64,000 nt of DNA from Albifimbria verrucaria (GCA_020081605.1 JAHREC010000049.1:2728001-2792000); one strand, 5' to 3'. Positions 51,301 through 63,873 are shown, counted from the stretch's first letter. The notes: generated from the sequence alone by a model not told the origin. Made by a program: numbers and translations.

Positions 51301-53881
51301 ACAATGCTAGAGTACTCGGAAAGATTCTCCGTTGTCAAGGATTGGGCTCAGAGAGGCGGCGTGTTGATCATGGGATATCCTATGTTCCAAAAAGTCTCCT
51401 CAGCAGATGACGAAATCCAGTCCATTTTAACGGACACGCCTAACATTGTGGTTGCAGATGAGGCACATTACCTGAAAGCACCGGATGCAAAAGTTACTCG
51501 AGCGTGCTCGCAATTTCAGACTATGAGTCGAATTGCTCTGACAGGCTCACCCCTGGCCAACAACGTCGAAGAATATCACTCCATGATCGACTGGGTAGCA
51601 CCCAATTTCCTGGGACCCTTGAGCGAGTTCCGTGAAATCTATGCAAATCCTATCCAGCAAGGCCTCTGGACGGACAGCCTGGGTTACGAAAAGCGAAAGG
51701 CCCTGAAGATGCTTCAGGTTCTCAAGGAGACGGTCGCTCCCAAAGTCCATCGTGCCACAATCAAGTCATGCCTCAAAAACGACCTACCGCCAAAGTACGA
51801 GTTCGTTATTTCTGTTGCCGCGACGGACATTCAAAAACGGCTCTACAAGCACTATATAGAGCAAGTGAAGCAAGTGGGTGGGAACAAGATACCACAGGCG
51901 CAGCTCTTTGGTATTGTGCATGACCTGACTCTCATTTGCAATCACCCTCGTTGTTTCCGAGAGAAGGTCACAGATTTACAGAAGAGCACGCACCCAGATA
52001 AACCCGTGCCTAGTTTCCCCATGGCAGCTATACCGGCCTTTTAAGGGAAACAAATGTTCCCGACCTGATCAACGCTTCTTTGTCGATGAAGGTGGAACTT
52101 CTGATTAAGATACTGGATGAAGCACGCGATATTGGTGATAAAGTCCTAGTTTTCAGCCAGTCAACGTTGACGATGGATTATCTCATGTACGTGTTTCAGC
52201 AGCAGAAGAGGCGAGTTCAGCGCCTCGATGGCAAAACGCCAATTGGGCATCGCCAGGATATGGTCAAAGATTTCAACACAGGGTCTCACGACGTCTACGT
52301 CATCTCAACCAAAGCTGGAGGTGTGGGCTTGAATATCCAGGAGCAAACCGCGTGGTCATCTTCGACTTCAAGTGGAACCCAGTGAGCGACCAACAAGCTA
52401 TCGGCCGTGCCTATCGTATCGGACAGCAAAAACGGTATTTGTATACCGCTTCATTGTAGGCGGTACTTTTGAAGAGGATCTGCAGAATAAGGCCGTGTTC
52501 AAAATGCAGCTTGCGTCTCGGGTCGTTGACAAAAAGAACCCCGTGAGTTGGTCGAAACGGCTTGGTAGCCTGATTCATCCAATCGAAGAAAGGGACGTGG
52601 AGGATTTAAGCGAATTCACTGGCAAGGACAAAATCCTGGATACACTTATATCCACCCAGAAACCAGGCTCTATCCGCTCTATTGTATCTACTGATACTTT
52701 TGAAGAAGAAGATCCAGCGGTGGACTTGACAACAGAAGAACGGCGGGAAGCGGATAATCTTGTCAATATGAACAGGCTGCGCATCACGGACCCTCAAGAA
52801 TATATGAGATTGAAGGAGCAGGAGCAACGCGAGGAAGCAGCCCGCTTGAGACACTATATACCGTCGTCTGCTCCACAATATTTACAAGGCCAAGCAGTTC
52901 CGACAGCAGCCACAGTACCGCCATCTACACAACAAGCAGGATCGCGTTATGGCCTAGATGGTGCTTACGATGCACCGGACTGGCCGAACACCCAGCCGGT
53001 GACAAGAACAGAGGGTTCTCGGTATACTCCAACCCCATGACAATGACACCCAGAGAAGATGTTTCCACACCAGCATCCATTACGGCGCCCTTGCCCATGA
53101 TGGCTGGAGCGAATACCTTCTTCCGTCAGAAGTCACCACCACCGACGCAAGTTCAAGAACGTAGAGAGGCACCACCAAGTGGCCCAAGCAAACCTCTTTC
53201 GGCTTTTGGCGGTGTTTTCGGCAATCCTAGAGAGGCAGCCAGGGTGGATTTTGAGAAGAGGCTGGTTGCTAAGTTGTACACCTTGCGGGAAAAACTGACA
53301 TCGACGATTTCCGGGTCATTGGAGAGTTACGCCGCGAACATTGCTACGTCCATTGATGATATCCGCAAAGAAAGAGCGTTTGGATTCTTACCAGATAGCC
53401 AGCATTGGAAACTCTTGACCGAATTTCTCAGCAGTGACAGGCTGGTTCACGCGACGTGCGTGGGCGTGGTTACAATTTCATTCCTGGCATTGACGGACAG
53501 GGCAGAATTAGAGCGTCGGGTTGAGACGCTTGACAAATTGACGGATTCTGACTTTCAACTTCCACGACGGGATAACATAGGACAACCCGAGCCGCATGTA
53601 TGCATTCATTTCCTCTAATTTTGTGTTATCGTCGCATGACGAAGATTGCATATAGGAATGGCTAACCCTGGGGATAGAATCTGCGCAACATTCGGCGTTC
53701 AAGCATAAAGTCACCCGAAGCTAGTCGGAATGCTCAGGGTCATGATGATATGAAGGTGATGAGGGAGGCTGCAGACAATAGGAGGCTACGGGCCGTTCAA
53801 CTACCTCCGTGGGCCAACCGAGCACTTTCTGGAAGTAGGTCTAGAGAAAATACGGAGGAGCATGGTGGAGAGCAACGATGA
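48345..53881 (+). CDS. SNF2-family chromatin remodeller, ATRX-like
   Basis: A Swi2/Snf2 ATPase of about 1820 residues after correction. Exons are 48345-53597 and 53678-53881. The N-terminus ([20 protein letters not shown], then [19 protein letters not shown]) looks like a SAM-type helical domain. The helicase starts near residue 890: [12 protein letters not shown], Walker A MGLGKT (51082-51099), DEAH (51458-51469), LTGSPLANN, and after the break [16 protein letters not shown] and [14 protein letters not shown]. The block [20 protein letters not shown] followed by [10 protein letters not shown] matches ATRX rather than ISWI, CHD or SWR1. Six losses are inferred: the A run 48361-48364, one between 48790 and 48820, CCGG 52033-52036, near 52340, the A run 52428-52432 and CCCC 53033-53036. 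In Neurospora the ATRX orthologue acts in homology-directed silencing; a like role here is inference. Confidence 0.9.
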
Positions 53882-55485
53882 GATGAAGGTTACCATGATA
53901 ATGGAGTACCGGCAAGATTGGTAACGGAATAATGTGAGTTAGGCTATGGAGAGGCTATATAGGCGGCGTATTCGGAATACCCTAAGGGAAAGGATTGGGA
54001 GGATTATGGGGAGTTAGTTTTGACTACGATACCCCATGTGCGAAAGACGACACGCTTAGCAATTTGCATTGACAAGAAAGGACGCTGAATTTGAGGAATA
54101 TATGTGCAACCCCACTCGTTGCAGCATAAGGGCAAGTAATGGCCTGACCCAAGCGACGAGTGGACCGGAGAAGGTGAAGCTGTGATTGATTGTACATAGT
54201 AAAGAAGGCGGACACGGCGGCGAAACCGGCGCGGCGGGAGACGCCGCAAAAGCGAAGCAGCCATGCCGCTTTTCGTTGCAGCCAATGAAAGGCGAGTTAA
54301 TTCCGAGAAGACGCTACCTGATTGGGCCTAACGGGATGGCGCCGAGTTAGGAACCTAGAGTGGCCGGAGGACTCAAATGCCGCGGCTTGAGCACTTTGGT
54401 ACCGGTACGGCATCGAGAGAGGTAGAACATTGGTGAAAAGTTACTCGGCGTGCAAAATTTCCTGGTTCCTTTTTCTTTGATTTTATCCCTTTTAATTGAG
54501 GTATCACTGAGACACATCCACAGCTGAAAAACGGGACGCACGGGTGTCGGATTGTCGGTGAGGGAGCCATGCATATGGCTGGCCGTGTTGCGCTCATAAG
54601 AGTACGAGGGAGGGTCCTGTACCTGGCCATGATACGCACATAAACGATGCGAGTGGCCTTTTGGCGCTAACAGAGGAACGCCGGCCGGAATTGGGGTGGA
54701 ATGCTGGGCTCTGCAGGCGGCCTGATGGGGACGTAGAAGGGTCTATGACATGACAAGTGTCCGAGATGGCTGCAGTGCGCGGCATGGATTGAAACAGACG
54801 AGGCGCATGGGGATGTCACTTTGGCGGGTTGGGGAATAAGGAATGGCGGGGTGGTGTTGAGAGGGAGGCTGACGCCCTCTGGTTGGCAATTTATGTATTT
54901 AGTTATATCCTCTTTCATGGATTGCCTTCTCTCTCTCACTCTATTGATCGATGGCGGGAGTGGTGGGTTGCGCAAGAAAAGAACCCCATGTCTCATAAGA
55001 GGGCATTTTGGGATGCAAGTCTAGCATGTTCCAGGCTGATGGACCGGAACAAACCCTGGGCGAGGCACTGCAAGTCAGCACATGGAGGCCCCGCCAACCG
55101 GTGGCTGCACCCCACCAGTGGCGCGCATTTTTCTGACAAAGAGAGAGCGAGAAAAAAAAGCAGTGTACATAGTACTCCGTCGAGCGGTAGTGCAAATGGA
55201 AATCGCCCGATTTGAAGCGGTGGCCCCGTGGCCGTGCTTGCGCCCCACCCTCTTTTTGGTTCGCTGTCTTGACTCTTAAACAAGACCTTCTCTTCTGCCA
55301 TCCACTTGACTTGTCTTGTTCCTCATCGCTTTCCGGGTCACCTACCCGCTCTTCTCTCATCGACTGCTGCGCTTCCAACTTTCCCATCTGTCACTTCTCT
55401 GCTTCTGGCAGACAGGTGTCAATTGACATCGCATCGCATCGCATCACTCCGAATCGTAACTTCGCCTCCGCCTTCGCTCTCCGCC
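53882..55485. other. Intergenic region upstream of HEM1
   Basis: No gene is seen. The 3' flank of the ATRX-like gene is followed by HEM1 promoter and leader; the last 200 bp are CT-rich and end with GCATC tandem units (55429-55444). Confidence 0.55.
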
Positions 55486-57406
55486 ATGGATACCGTCCTT
55501 CGCCAGTCCAAGGCCATGTGCCCTTTCCTCAAGACGGCCTCGCCCGCCACTCTCCGGGCCATGTCTACGACTGCCCGTCCCAAGGCCATCGGCCCGGCCT
55601 CGCCCTGCGGCGGCACTCATGTCCAAGCTGCAGGTCTTCGCCCAGCGCTGCCCCGTCATGGGCAAGGCCCTCGCCATCCAGTCCTCCCGTCACCGCGGCG
55701 CTGCCGGCATCCGTGCCTTCTCCGACAAGCCCACCACCGCCCACAAGGCCGCCATCCACACCAGCCGTGCCCAGGAGCGAGGACCGTTGACAACCCTCTC
55801 TACGAGGGTCCTGCCAAGACCCCAGGTGAGTAGCCAGCTCATTGTTTGTCTTCTTCTGCTTTGTCCATCGTTGACCTCGATATGTGTAGTCCATCTGCCT
55901 CCTGGAATGGGCCTCCCCGCAGGGCCGCTTCCGCCGCCGCCACAACCGAAAAGCATCCCGGAAAGTTCGACTACGATGCATTCTACACCACTGAGCTCGA
56001 CAAGAAGCACAAGGACAAGTCCTACCGCTACTTTAACAACATCAACCGTCTTGCCAAGGAATTCCCCGCGCCCACATGTCCGACAAGGCCGAGCGCGTCA
56101 CCGTCTGGTGCGCCAACGACTACCTCGGCATGGGCCGGAACTCCGTTGTCCTCAACAAGATGCATGAAACCCTAGAGGAGTATGGCGCGGGTGCTGGCGG
56201 TACCAGAAATATTTCCGGACACAACAGGCACGCTGTCGAACTCGAGGGTACCCTCGCCAAGCTTCACGCCAAAGAGGCTGCCCTCGTCTTCAGCTCTTGC
56301 TATGTTGCTAACGACGCCACTCTTGCGACACTCGGTAGCAAGATGCCCGACTGTGTCATCCTTTCCGACAGCCTCAACCACGCCTCCATGATTCAGGGTA
56401 TCCGTCACTCGGGCACCAAGAAGATTGTTTTCAAGCACAACGACGTCGCCGATTTGGAGGCTAAGTTGGCCAGCCTACCCTCCACGTTCCTAAGATCATC
56501 GCCTTCGAATCCGTCTACAGCATGTGCGGTTCCATTGGCCCCATCGAAGAGATTTGCGACTTGGCCGACAAGTACGGCGCCATTACTTTCCTCGACGAGG
56601 TTCACGCCGTGGGCATGTACGGCCCACACGGTGCAGGTGTTGCTGAGCATCTGGACTGGGAGGCGCACCGCACCGGCAAGCCTCAGGGCACCATCATGGA
56701 CCGCATCGATATCATCACCGGTACCCTGGGCAAGGCCTATGGTTGCGTTGGAGGATACATTGCTGGCAGCGCCAAACTTGTTGACATGATTCGCTCTCTC
56801 GCCCCTGGCTTCATTTTCACCACCTCTCTGCCCCCTGCCACCATGGCTGGTGCTCAGGCTTCGATTGAATACCAGATGGATTACGCTGGTGATCGCAGAC
56901 TCCAGCAGCTTCACACCCGAGCTGTCAAGGAGGAGCTGAATGCCCGTGATATCCCTGTCATCCCTAACCCATCTCACATCATCCCCATTCTGGTTGGTGA
57001 CGCTGAGGTTGCCAAGGCCGCCTCCGATATGCTTCTCCAGGATTACCAGATCTACGTCCAGTCCATCAACTACCCCACCGTCCCTGTTGGCCAGGAGCGA
57101 CTCCGAATTACTCCCACCCCGGCCACACCAAGGAGTACCGAGACGAGGCTTGTCAAGGCGGTCGATGAGATCTGGACTCGCTTGAACATTAAGCGCACCT
57201 CCCAGTGGGCCGCCGAGGGTGGCTTCATTGGCGTTGGTGAGCCTGGCAAGGACGAGAAGCCCCTCTGGACCGACGAGCAGCTTGACATCGAACAGGCTAC
57301 CAAGGAAGTCATGGCCGCTGGACAGGTCAATGGCAGCAGCCTGACAGAGGCGTTGCTTGAGCGCGAAGGCCAGCAGGCAGTTCGTGCTGCTAACGCTTCG
57401 GCCTAA
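55486..57406 (+). CDS. hem1: 5-aminolevulinate synthase, mitochondrial
   Basis: A PLP enzyme condensing glycine and succinyl-CoA in the matrix, the first step of heme synthesis. Exons are 55486-55825 and 55890-57406. The presequence carries two heme-regulatory CP motifs (AMCPFL about 55519; RCPVM about 55649). Core blocks are [58 protein letters not shown] and [16 protein letters not shown], the last with the PLP lysine. Seven indels are inferred: a gain near 55612, losses near 55774, in CCCC 55820-55823, in CCCC 56064-56067, near 56480-56484 and in the C run 57117-57120, and a gain near 57147. The last two hide the conserved [11 protein letters not shown] as a false but open stretch. Corrected length about 619. 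C-ending codons dominate, as in the glucosidase gene. Confidence 0.96.
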
Positions 57407-58155
57407 TCGCTCTCGAGCGAGCCATCCTACTAGTTAGGAGAGTCGTCGCACTTGGTGACGGCACCCATGTCTCTTTCGTTCGGAAATCATGGAGGAACAT
57501 GATTGACCATCATTTACCTATGAACGCTCTTTTGCCGTCAATCGTCCGCAGCGAGCTGGCGAATAGATAGCAGCCCAGATAGCGCATTTTGAATACACAA
57601 CCACGCCCACCAGCCACGGCTGTGGGCGGGTAAAGCGGGACTCTTATGAAGTCCAAGACCAATTTGTTGATCCATTGAAGCTTATGTGACTGTATTACGA
57701 TTTTTGTGAAACTATGTTCTGTTGAGATGAGTTCCCGACCACAGAAGCCATGTGGATTTGACCAAACTTTTTGGTCTGGATCCACGGGTGCCCAATCTTG
57801 AATAATTGTAGTGACTATGGAATATTTATCTTTGAAACCCCTTTTTGTTCGTCATGTCCAATGCCTCTTTCGTGAATGGCTAGCAACTTGACTTCATGCT
57901 GGTGTATATAATACGAGGACCAAAGCTCCGCCTACCTTGCAATTTCTATAAGGATATAGGACCTTGTTTAAAAGGAAATTCCAGAGAATAGCTTTGGCTT
58001 TTTAAAATGATTATCTGATTGTTTCAAATCCTTCATATTTTTACTCGTTTTACTCTTCAATATTTCTTGATTATGTGGTTGAAATATCTTCGTAAAGTAT
58101 GCGAAACTTTTGACCCCGACTGTAGCATGCAATTATCCCCGATATGGCTACATCA
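57407..58155. other. Intergenic region between convergent HEM1 and F-box genes
   Basis: 3' flanks of both genes; AT-rich from about 57780. No gene is seen. Confidence 0.55.
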
Positions 58156-59787
58156 TCATCTTTTTATAGCGCCCAGAACTAGATGTTCTTCGGGAATCTC
58201 CAAAACTCCATAGAAGTGGTCAGCCCTTCCTTTGTCCATGCCCCTGTATTTAAGCCACAGCTCACGTAGTGTGGGATGGTATATTCGGGTACATATGCTC
58301 GTGACATGTATATCTTGGGCCATATATTTGGTGATTAAGTCAAAGGTTCTGTGTTGATGTTCTTGACTAACGACCTCTAGACTCATGGTATCGCGGCGGC
58401 AGGTGAGGTTCATATTCCGTTGCCATGTGTTGACAGTGTTCACCAGTACGCGAATCTTTTGAAGATGCGGAAACCGGTAGCCGCTCTCCAACACATCTAA
58501 CAACTCCTGGATGTGGTACATGATAACGGGTCCACAGCAATGGATTTCCAGATATCTCAATGATTCGGGGATACACTCCATAAGCCGAAGAGCTCCTTTC
58601 AAGTTTGGGTGCCCATATATATCATGACTGGAGTGGGCGGTAGGGTGGTCTCGCATACCCGTCAGAGCTTGAGCTCCAATAACTAGCCTTGTGAGCTTGG
58701 TAAATTGGCGAAGTTGCGTCCCCATATAAGACCTTTCAGATTGGTCACCCCAGTTTTTCTTCAGTGTATCCTCGTCAAAATTCACATGCATGGCTTCCAA
58801 GGTGTCGACATGGGGAGCCAAGCTCTTAATGAAGTCCCCAGGCAGTATTCGCCTCGTATAATAGGGTTCGAAGCCTACGGTATATTCAATATGTCTTAGA
58901 GCCTTGCATGCGTTGGCTATCGTCTTGAAGCATTCCGTACCGACATATGACCTCCGTAGCACAAGAGACTCGACCGCACATGACCGAGGTGGAATTTGCT
59001 TCAGCAAATCAATGATGGAATTTTCATCACTTGCCACGACGCATTCATACGACTTAAGCCGAGGTAACTGCATAAAAGAGGCTATGCAAGTTTCGAAAAC
59101 ATAATTCTGTGTCGACGGGAGTGGAGAATGCTGCATTTCTTGATAAAGGTCGCTGAGACGAGACAGGGGCTCTCCTGATATGGGGTCTATTTGAATACCC
59201 CATTCCAATGCCCGGCGTTTAGCAACAAAGTCGAGGAACCGGGGAGATTCTTCAACAGGGGTAGGTCACCGATGACCAAGGTGGTGATGTGAGTACAGAC
59301 AAGCAGCAAGAGGCATAGTTCGGCATCGGTAGACCCTTCCTCTAAATCTACAATCCACTCGGATCGAAAGTCTTCCAGCTGGGCCTCGCCCCTGGGCACA
59401 AATCGGTCAATATGTTCATGATAGGTCCGCCTTTCGTTTGAATTCAAGCCAGCTCCTGAAAAAGGTGCGGCTCATCATGATGGGGATTAGTAAAGGGAAT
59501 ATGTAATTGACCGTACATGTCTCGCAAGTTCTGGCTTATAAATGGTTATGTACCGCAGGAATTGCAAGTTACGGCTGTGAAAGCGTTGGCGGGTAAGCTT
59601 GCTGACGTCGTGAGGCTCAACGTTGCGGTAAGTGTGCACCCAGAAAGGCAACACGGTCTGGTGGATGTGTTTGCAAGTATAGAGCAGGGGCGGATGGATT
59701 CGGGCGGCAGATAGGAGAAGACGTGGCGTTGCGTTTCGAGGGGAGATCAAGGAGTGCAAATGACGCGGCCTTTGAGCAGGATGCCAT
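58156..59787 (-). CDS. F-box protein with poorly conserved repeat region
   Basis: Probably a substrate receptor of an SCF ubiquitin ligase, judged from an N-terminal F-box-like helix pair (MASCSKAASFALLDLP, then RHVFSYLPPESIRPLLYTC). The long C-terminal part has regular leucine-rich strands such as LESLVLRRSYVG-type segments, ESLRYLEIHCCGPVIMYHI and HPTLRELWLKY, but no clear repeat consensus. Exons are probably 59787-59517 and 59455-58156; the donor GTACGG and acceptor TTTTTCAG flank a TACTAAT branch site. Four single-base losses are inferred: near 59737-59741, GGGG 59687-59690, near 59448 and GGGG 59258-59261. Correction gives about 524 residues and the run PVEESPRFLDFVAKRRALEW. Target unknown; these genes are numerous and fast-evolving in filamentous fungi. 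Confidence 0.75.
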
Positions 59788-60652
59788 GGTGATGATTGGG
59801 CGAGGTCACGAGGTGAAAGTACGCGGACAGGAGAGAGGACGTTGTTGGTGTTGGTTGGGAGGATCAAAGCGAGGCGGCCAGCACTTTTGAAGAAGGATGC
59901 CTATGCGCTTTGGTATTGCGCGGGTGATTTGGTGAATGGGAAGTGTAGCTATCTTTAGAGAGGATCATAAGTACAAGAACTGGTTTGCAAACACGATTCT
60001 CAAGAGATGGTCAACAGTTCATGCTCATGACTGTATATCAGGCAACTTTAGCTGCCTTGCTGTTGAGCGCGGTCATGCAATGGTAAGACTGGGGCTTGTT
60101 AATTAGCCCATTTACTTATAGTGTGAGGAGGACAGGGATTCTGCGTTGACATCTCAACCGATAATCAACGAATAATTTAAGAGTACACAACTAAAAATGA
60201 AAGAAAATTACAATAAAGATGTAATAAAAGGCTAATAAGCTATGGAAGTTATAGGGATTTTCCAAAGATTCTTTTTAACAAGACACTGTGTCCTGGCAGA
60301 CATTGCAAGATAGACGCAGCTCTTGTCCCCATATTGCACATGGTGACTAATTTGCTCCATTTGTTGCCTGAATCATTTCCGCTTCGGGCCTCCGACGGAG
60401 CCGGACCAACTCTCAACTCCACCAGGGCCGCTCTATGCCACTCCGAGCTCTAGTGTCCTGGCCATGAAGGCATCGCATGTTTCAACCGTCAACTTTAATC
60501 AGGTTCAATGCGTCCCCAGATGCATAGATATACCTACATACGTCGCGTCGCTGACCTGTCCTGTGCCATGGAGCCCTTGGATCGTAACCTCAACGCGCAC
60601 TGAAAGGAACGTCTGCAAACCACCACACATCAACCACCTCGACCCGTATTAC
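59788..60652. other. Divergent intergenic region between F-box and Zn2Cys6 genes
   Basis: No gene is seen; a run of AT-rich sequence lies at about 60165-60245. Confidence 0.55.
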
Positions 60653-62646
60653 ATGACACGCTCACTTCAGATGGCGCGGGCCTGCACAACTTGCGCCAAA
60701 GCCAAGGCCAGGTGCATCCCCGGCCCTGTCAACGGAGTCCAATGTGAAAGGTGGGCTACACAACCAACCATTGTCCGAATTCCCTGCTGACCCAACCTAT
60801 TTCAGATGTCATCGTCTGAATAAGGAATGTAGCTCCAGACCTCCGGCTCCGCCTCGGGTCAAGAAGCGGGTCAAGAGGTCCCGTGTCGCCGAGCTGGAGA
60901 AGAGACTGGATGAGTTGTCGTCGCAGTTTGACCACCCTCCCTCCGTTGCCGGGAGCAGCAAGGCGTCGTCAACACCGCCGCCGCCGCCGACGACGACGGC
61001 ACCATCCTGTGTCAAGTCTGCTCTAGCCATTCCGTTGGACCACCTCTTTCCGGCACCACCTTCAGCTACCAAGGCCGAATCTGAGTCCTCTGGTTGGGAA
61101 AGTATTGCTTTGCGCCCATGGCAGTCGCTGTGGCCGCTGCCCGCCGAGGCGGAGAAGTTGCTTCACTACTTCAACACCTCCATGGCTGGCCTATTCCCTT
61201 TATTGTCGTGCCGCAGAACATGTCCGAGATTCAACTTCGTACGCGTCGTCCGTTCCTCTGGAAGGCGGTTATGCTCACCGCCACCCTTTGGGATGGACCC
61301 AGACAGGTAGAGCTGGGGCACAAGCTGCTAGCGGACATCGGCAATGCCGCCATTGTCGAGGGGCAGCAGAGTTTGGACATTCTTCAGGGCCTTATGCTGT
61401 TGATCGCCTGGTGAGTCTCTATGATTGGATATGTGGTACTAATCAACTAGTGCTGACGGCTCTATCACAGGTTTCATTACGCTCTCAAGAGTACCCAACT
61501 GACGAATCTACTGTTCCTGGCTAGATCAATGTGTGTATCGCTTAGCGTCAGAGGAGGCGGCCTCCAGACACAAGACTCCAAAGCAGTGGTCCAAAACCTC
61601 GATGACTACAGGGCATTCGCGGGAACGTATTATTTGAATACACTGTAAGTGCTTTCAGACCTGACACCATTCTCCTAACAGCCGACTCCTAACGATTTTC
61701 TATTTCAGCGTATTCACTACCAACAAACGGACCGACATTCTCATGAATGCGTCGCATCTTGAAACATGCTGTTCGGTTCTGGAATCTATGAAGCAATACC
61801 CTCTGATGAGCTTTTGGTTAAGCTTGTCAAGATCCAGCAGCTTGCGCAGGCAATATCATCCACCATGGCATTCGACTCTAACCAAGCCCCTACGCGGCTG
61901 CCGCTGCTCATGGTTGTCGAGTCATTTCAGTCTCAGCTTGACGCGTTCCGCGCTTCGATACCTGTGAATCTCAGCGACAATAGTAAGTGACAACTCAGTT
62001 TGGGAACATGTGGCATATATCCTTGCTAATGAGATGGATTAGAGCCTTTGAGCACACACATATCTATCGCCGAGGTGCTTCTCCTTGATTTTGCCATTTC
62101 TGATCAGCATTGCAACTCATCTATTATGCCCCTTACGGATAGACTCCGGCTGCTGTGGTCTTGCGTGCGCTCTCTTCGCGCATTCTTGACCGTTCGCTTT
62201 GCTGGGAATCATAGCGACGGCCCCTGTTTCTTGTGCATGAGCTCATCCGATCTTGCATATGTTATTCTTACTGGCATGAAGCTCCTGACTCTGCGACTGC
62301 CCGGGTGGAATCTTGAGCATATCGCAACGGAGCTTCGGTTGGGACAATTGGTGCAGCAGCTGACGGAAGATCTGGGGCAGATATTGCGCGCCGACATAAG
62401 AGAGGTCTTTCTCCCGCACCGTCGGCACTCGGTATCAACGAGCCGTGGGAGAGGACACTGCGCCTTCTGAAGCATGTGCGGGAGGTGATTCGCAACGATT
62501 TAGAGGCGGGACACCCCGGTTCTGAGGGCTATGGAGATGTGACGCAAAGCTTGTTCACTGAAGCCAACGAAGCCTTTTGGTATGATGTGCTAGACGAAAA
62601 CATGTGGAATTTCGACGGTGACACAACGAACCTCGATATGGCCTAA
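60653..62646 (+). CDS. Zn2Cys6 transcription factor
   Basis: A fungal binuclear zinc-cluster regulator. Exons are 60653-60750, 60806-61410, 61471-61644, 61709-61982 and 62043-62646. The first intron splits the zinc cluster: ACTTCAKAKARCIP before it, CHRLNKECSSRPPAPP after it; all six cysteines are present. A basic linker (KKRVKRSRVAELEKRLDEL) leads into a coiled coil, and the middle region then runs through FLWKAVMLTATLWD, LLIAWFHYALKSTQLTNLL and MNASHLETCCSVLES. Layout resembles LEU3/WAR1-type regulators. Losses are inferred at 61196-61201, CCC 61799-61801 and CCC 62413-62415. Corrected length about 585. The start could instead be the ATG at 60671 (MARACTTC). Targets are unknown; the convergent esterase gene ends 255 bp away. 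Confidence 0.88.
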
Positions 62647-62900
62647 GTTCTACTGCGAGGAAGAAGGGTTCGACTTGCTTGGTCTGCTAGGGCTTTGAAG
62701 GCCGTTGACGACCAAGACCACATGAATACCACCGAATCACATTTGGAAATCGCCTATCGACTAGTGTCTTCTGCTCACGCATCGCATGACTAGGAAGGGA
62801 CTTGATTGAGCTTGTCTTATGCAAGTAAATCGAATCTATATCTAAGTTGCGCGTGAATGTGCGTCATGAGCTCATCTAGGCATTTGTTCGCACCCCCATC

Positions 62901-63873
62901 TCAGGGCTGTGGCACAGGGTTGAGCACTCTCCAGTCAGGGAACAGATAGCCTGTTCTGTCACCCTCGGGGAGCTGAGCCCATTCCTGGCCGATATGTGGA
63001 AGAACAGTCTCATAGAATACCGAGTACGCAGCTCCGCTCATGTGGAGGCCATCGGGGAGCAGAGCATCAAGGCCACCCTGCTTACCGTTTTCGGGACTTC
63101 CCAACCAAGGTCCACCGGGCTGGTAGTCGCCGGGAGCCATGGAGATGGCCTTGTCCATAAGGGCTTGCCAGAGGTCAATCAGCTCAACGCCAGGATGCTC
63201 TCGCGCGACTTCGCGGGCCTTCTCAGCGTACGCAGCTGTGACCGTAACCCTGCGGGTCGCTTCTGGGTGGCCTCCTGTACATCGAGCTGGGAGAGTTTGA
63301 TCTCGTCCACGGGTGGAGGGGTGACCAGCAAGATTTTGGGCTGGTGGGCCTGGATGTATGGATGGGTGATAATCTTGATCAGGTTCTCCTTGTACTGATC
63401 AATAGGCACATGCTGTGAAGTTGTAGGGAGGGGAGGACGCTGTCGTTTGCTCCCAAGAGAATGACCTGTACTACATATGAGTGTCTGAAGACTAAGTCAA
63501 ATAAAAATCAAATTATGAAACATACGAGATACTTGAGCTTGGGTGAAGACTCAGATGGGTTAGAGAATATTTGCTCAAGATAGTTGACAACGTTCTTTGT
63601 GGTCCAACCCGAGAACCCTCTATTAACCACATCAAGCCGACGGGAACAGTCTGATTCGTCAGCATTATGATGTCAACGCTGAAGTAGGAATGCCAGAAAC
63701 ATGAACGCACGTGTCTGCAAGGCAGCTTGGAAAGAGAAGCCTTGTTGGAGATCTACGGAGAACTGAAGCAATGAGTCTCCTAGCAGAACTAGCTGAGGAT
63801 ACGGTTGCTGAAAGGGGACAGTTAGCGAGTGCTCGAAGCACATGCTGTAAAGAGTGACTAGACTTACGGCCAT
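62901..63873 (-). CDS. SGNH/GDSL esterase, isoamyl-acetate-hydrolysing (IAH1) type
   Basis: A small hydrolase of the SGNH superfamily. Exons on the minus strand are 63873-63868, 63807-63711, 63650-63526 and 63465-62901; the first coding exon is only six bases (Met-Ala). The blocks fit IAH1: LVLLGDSLLQFS (block I, nucleophile Ser), RLDVVNRGFSGWTT (block II Gly), VILLGANDSV (block III Asn) and DALLPDGLHMSG with the Asp-x-x-His pair. Lost bases are inferred in GGGG 63430-63433 and GGG 63254-63256. Corrected length about 264, near the family norm of 240-270. There is no signal peptide. Whether it cleaves acetate esters, or is controlled by the neighbouring zinc-cluster factor, is unknown. Confidence 0.92.

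Noticed and set aside
48345..53881. ATRX-like gene as a dead gene or a transposon helicase
   Set aside because: All helicase motifs are conserved and the breaks sit in short base runs as elsewhere in the window. No Rep, integrase or terminal repeat is seen.
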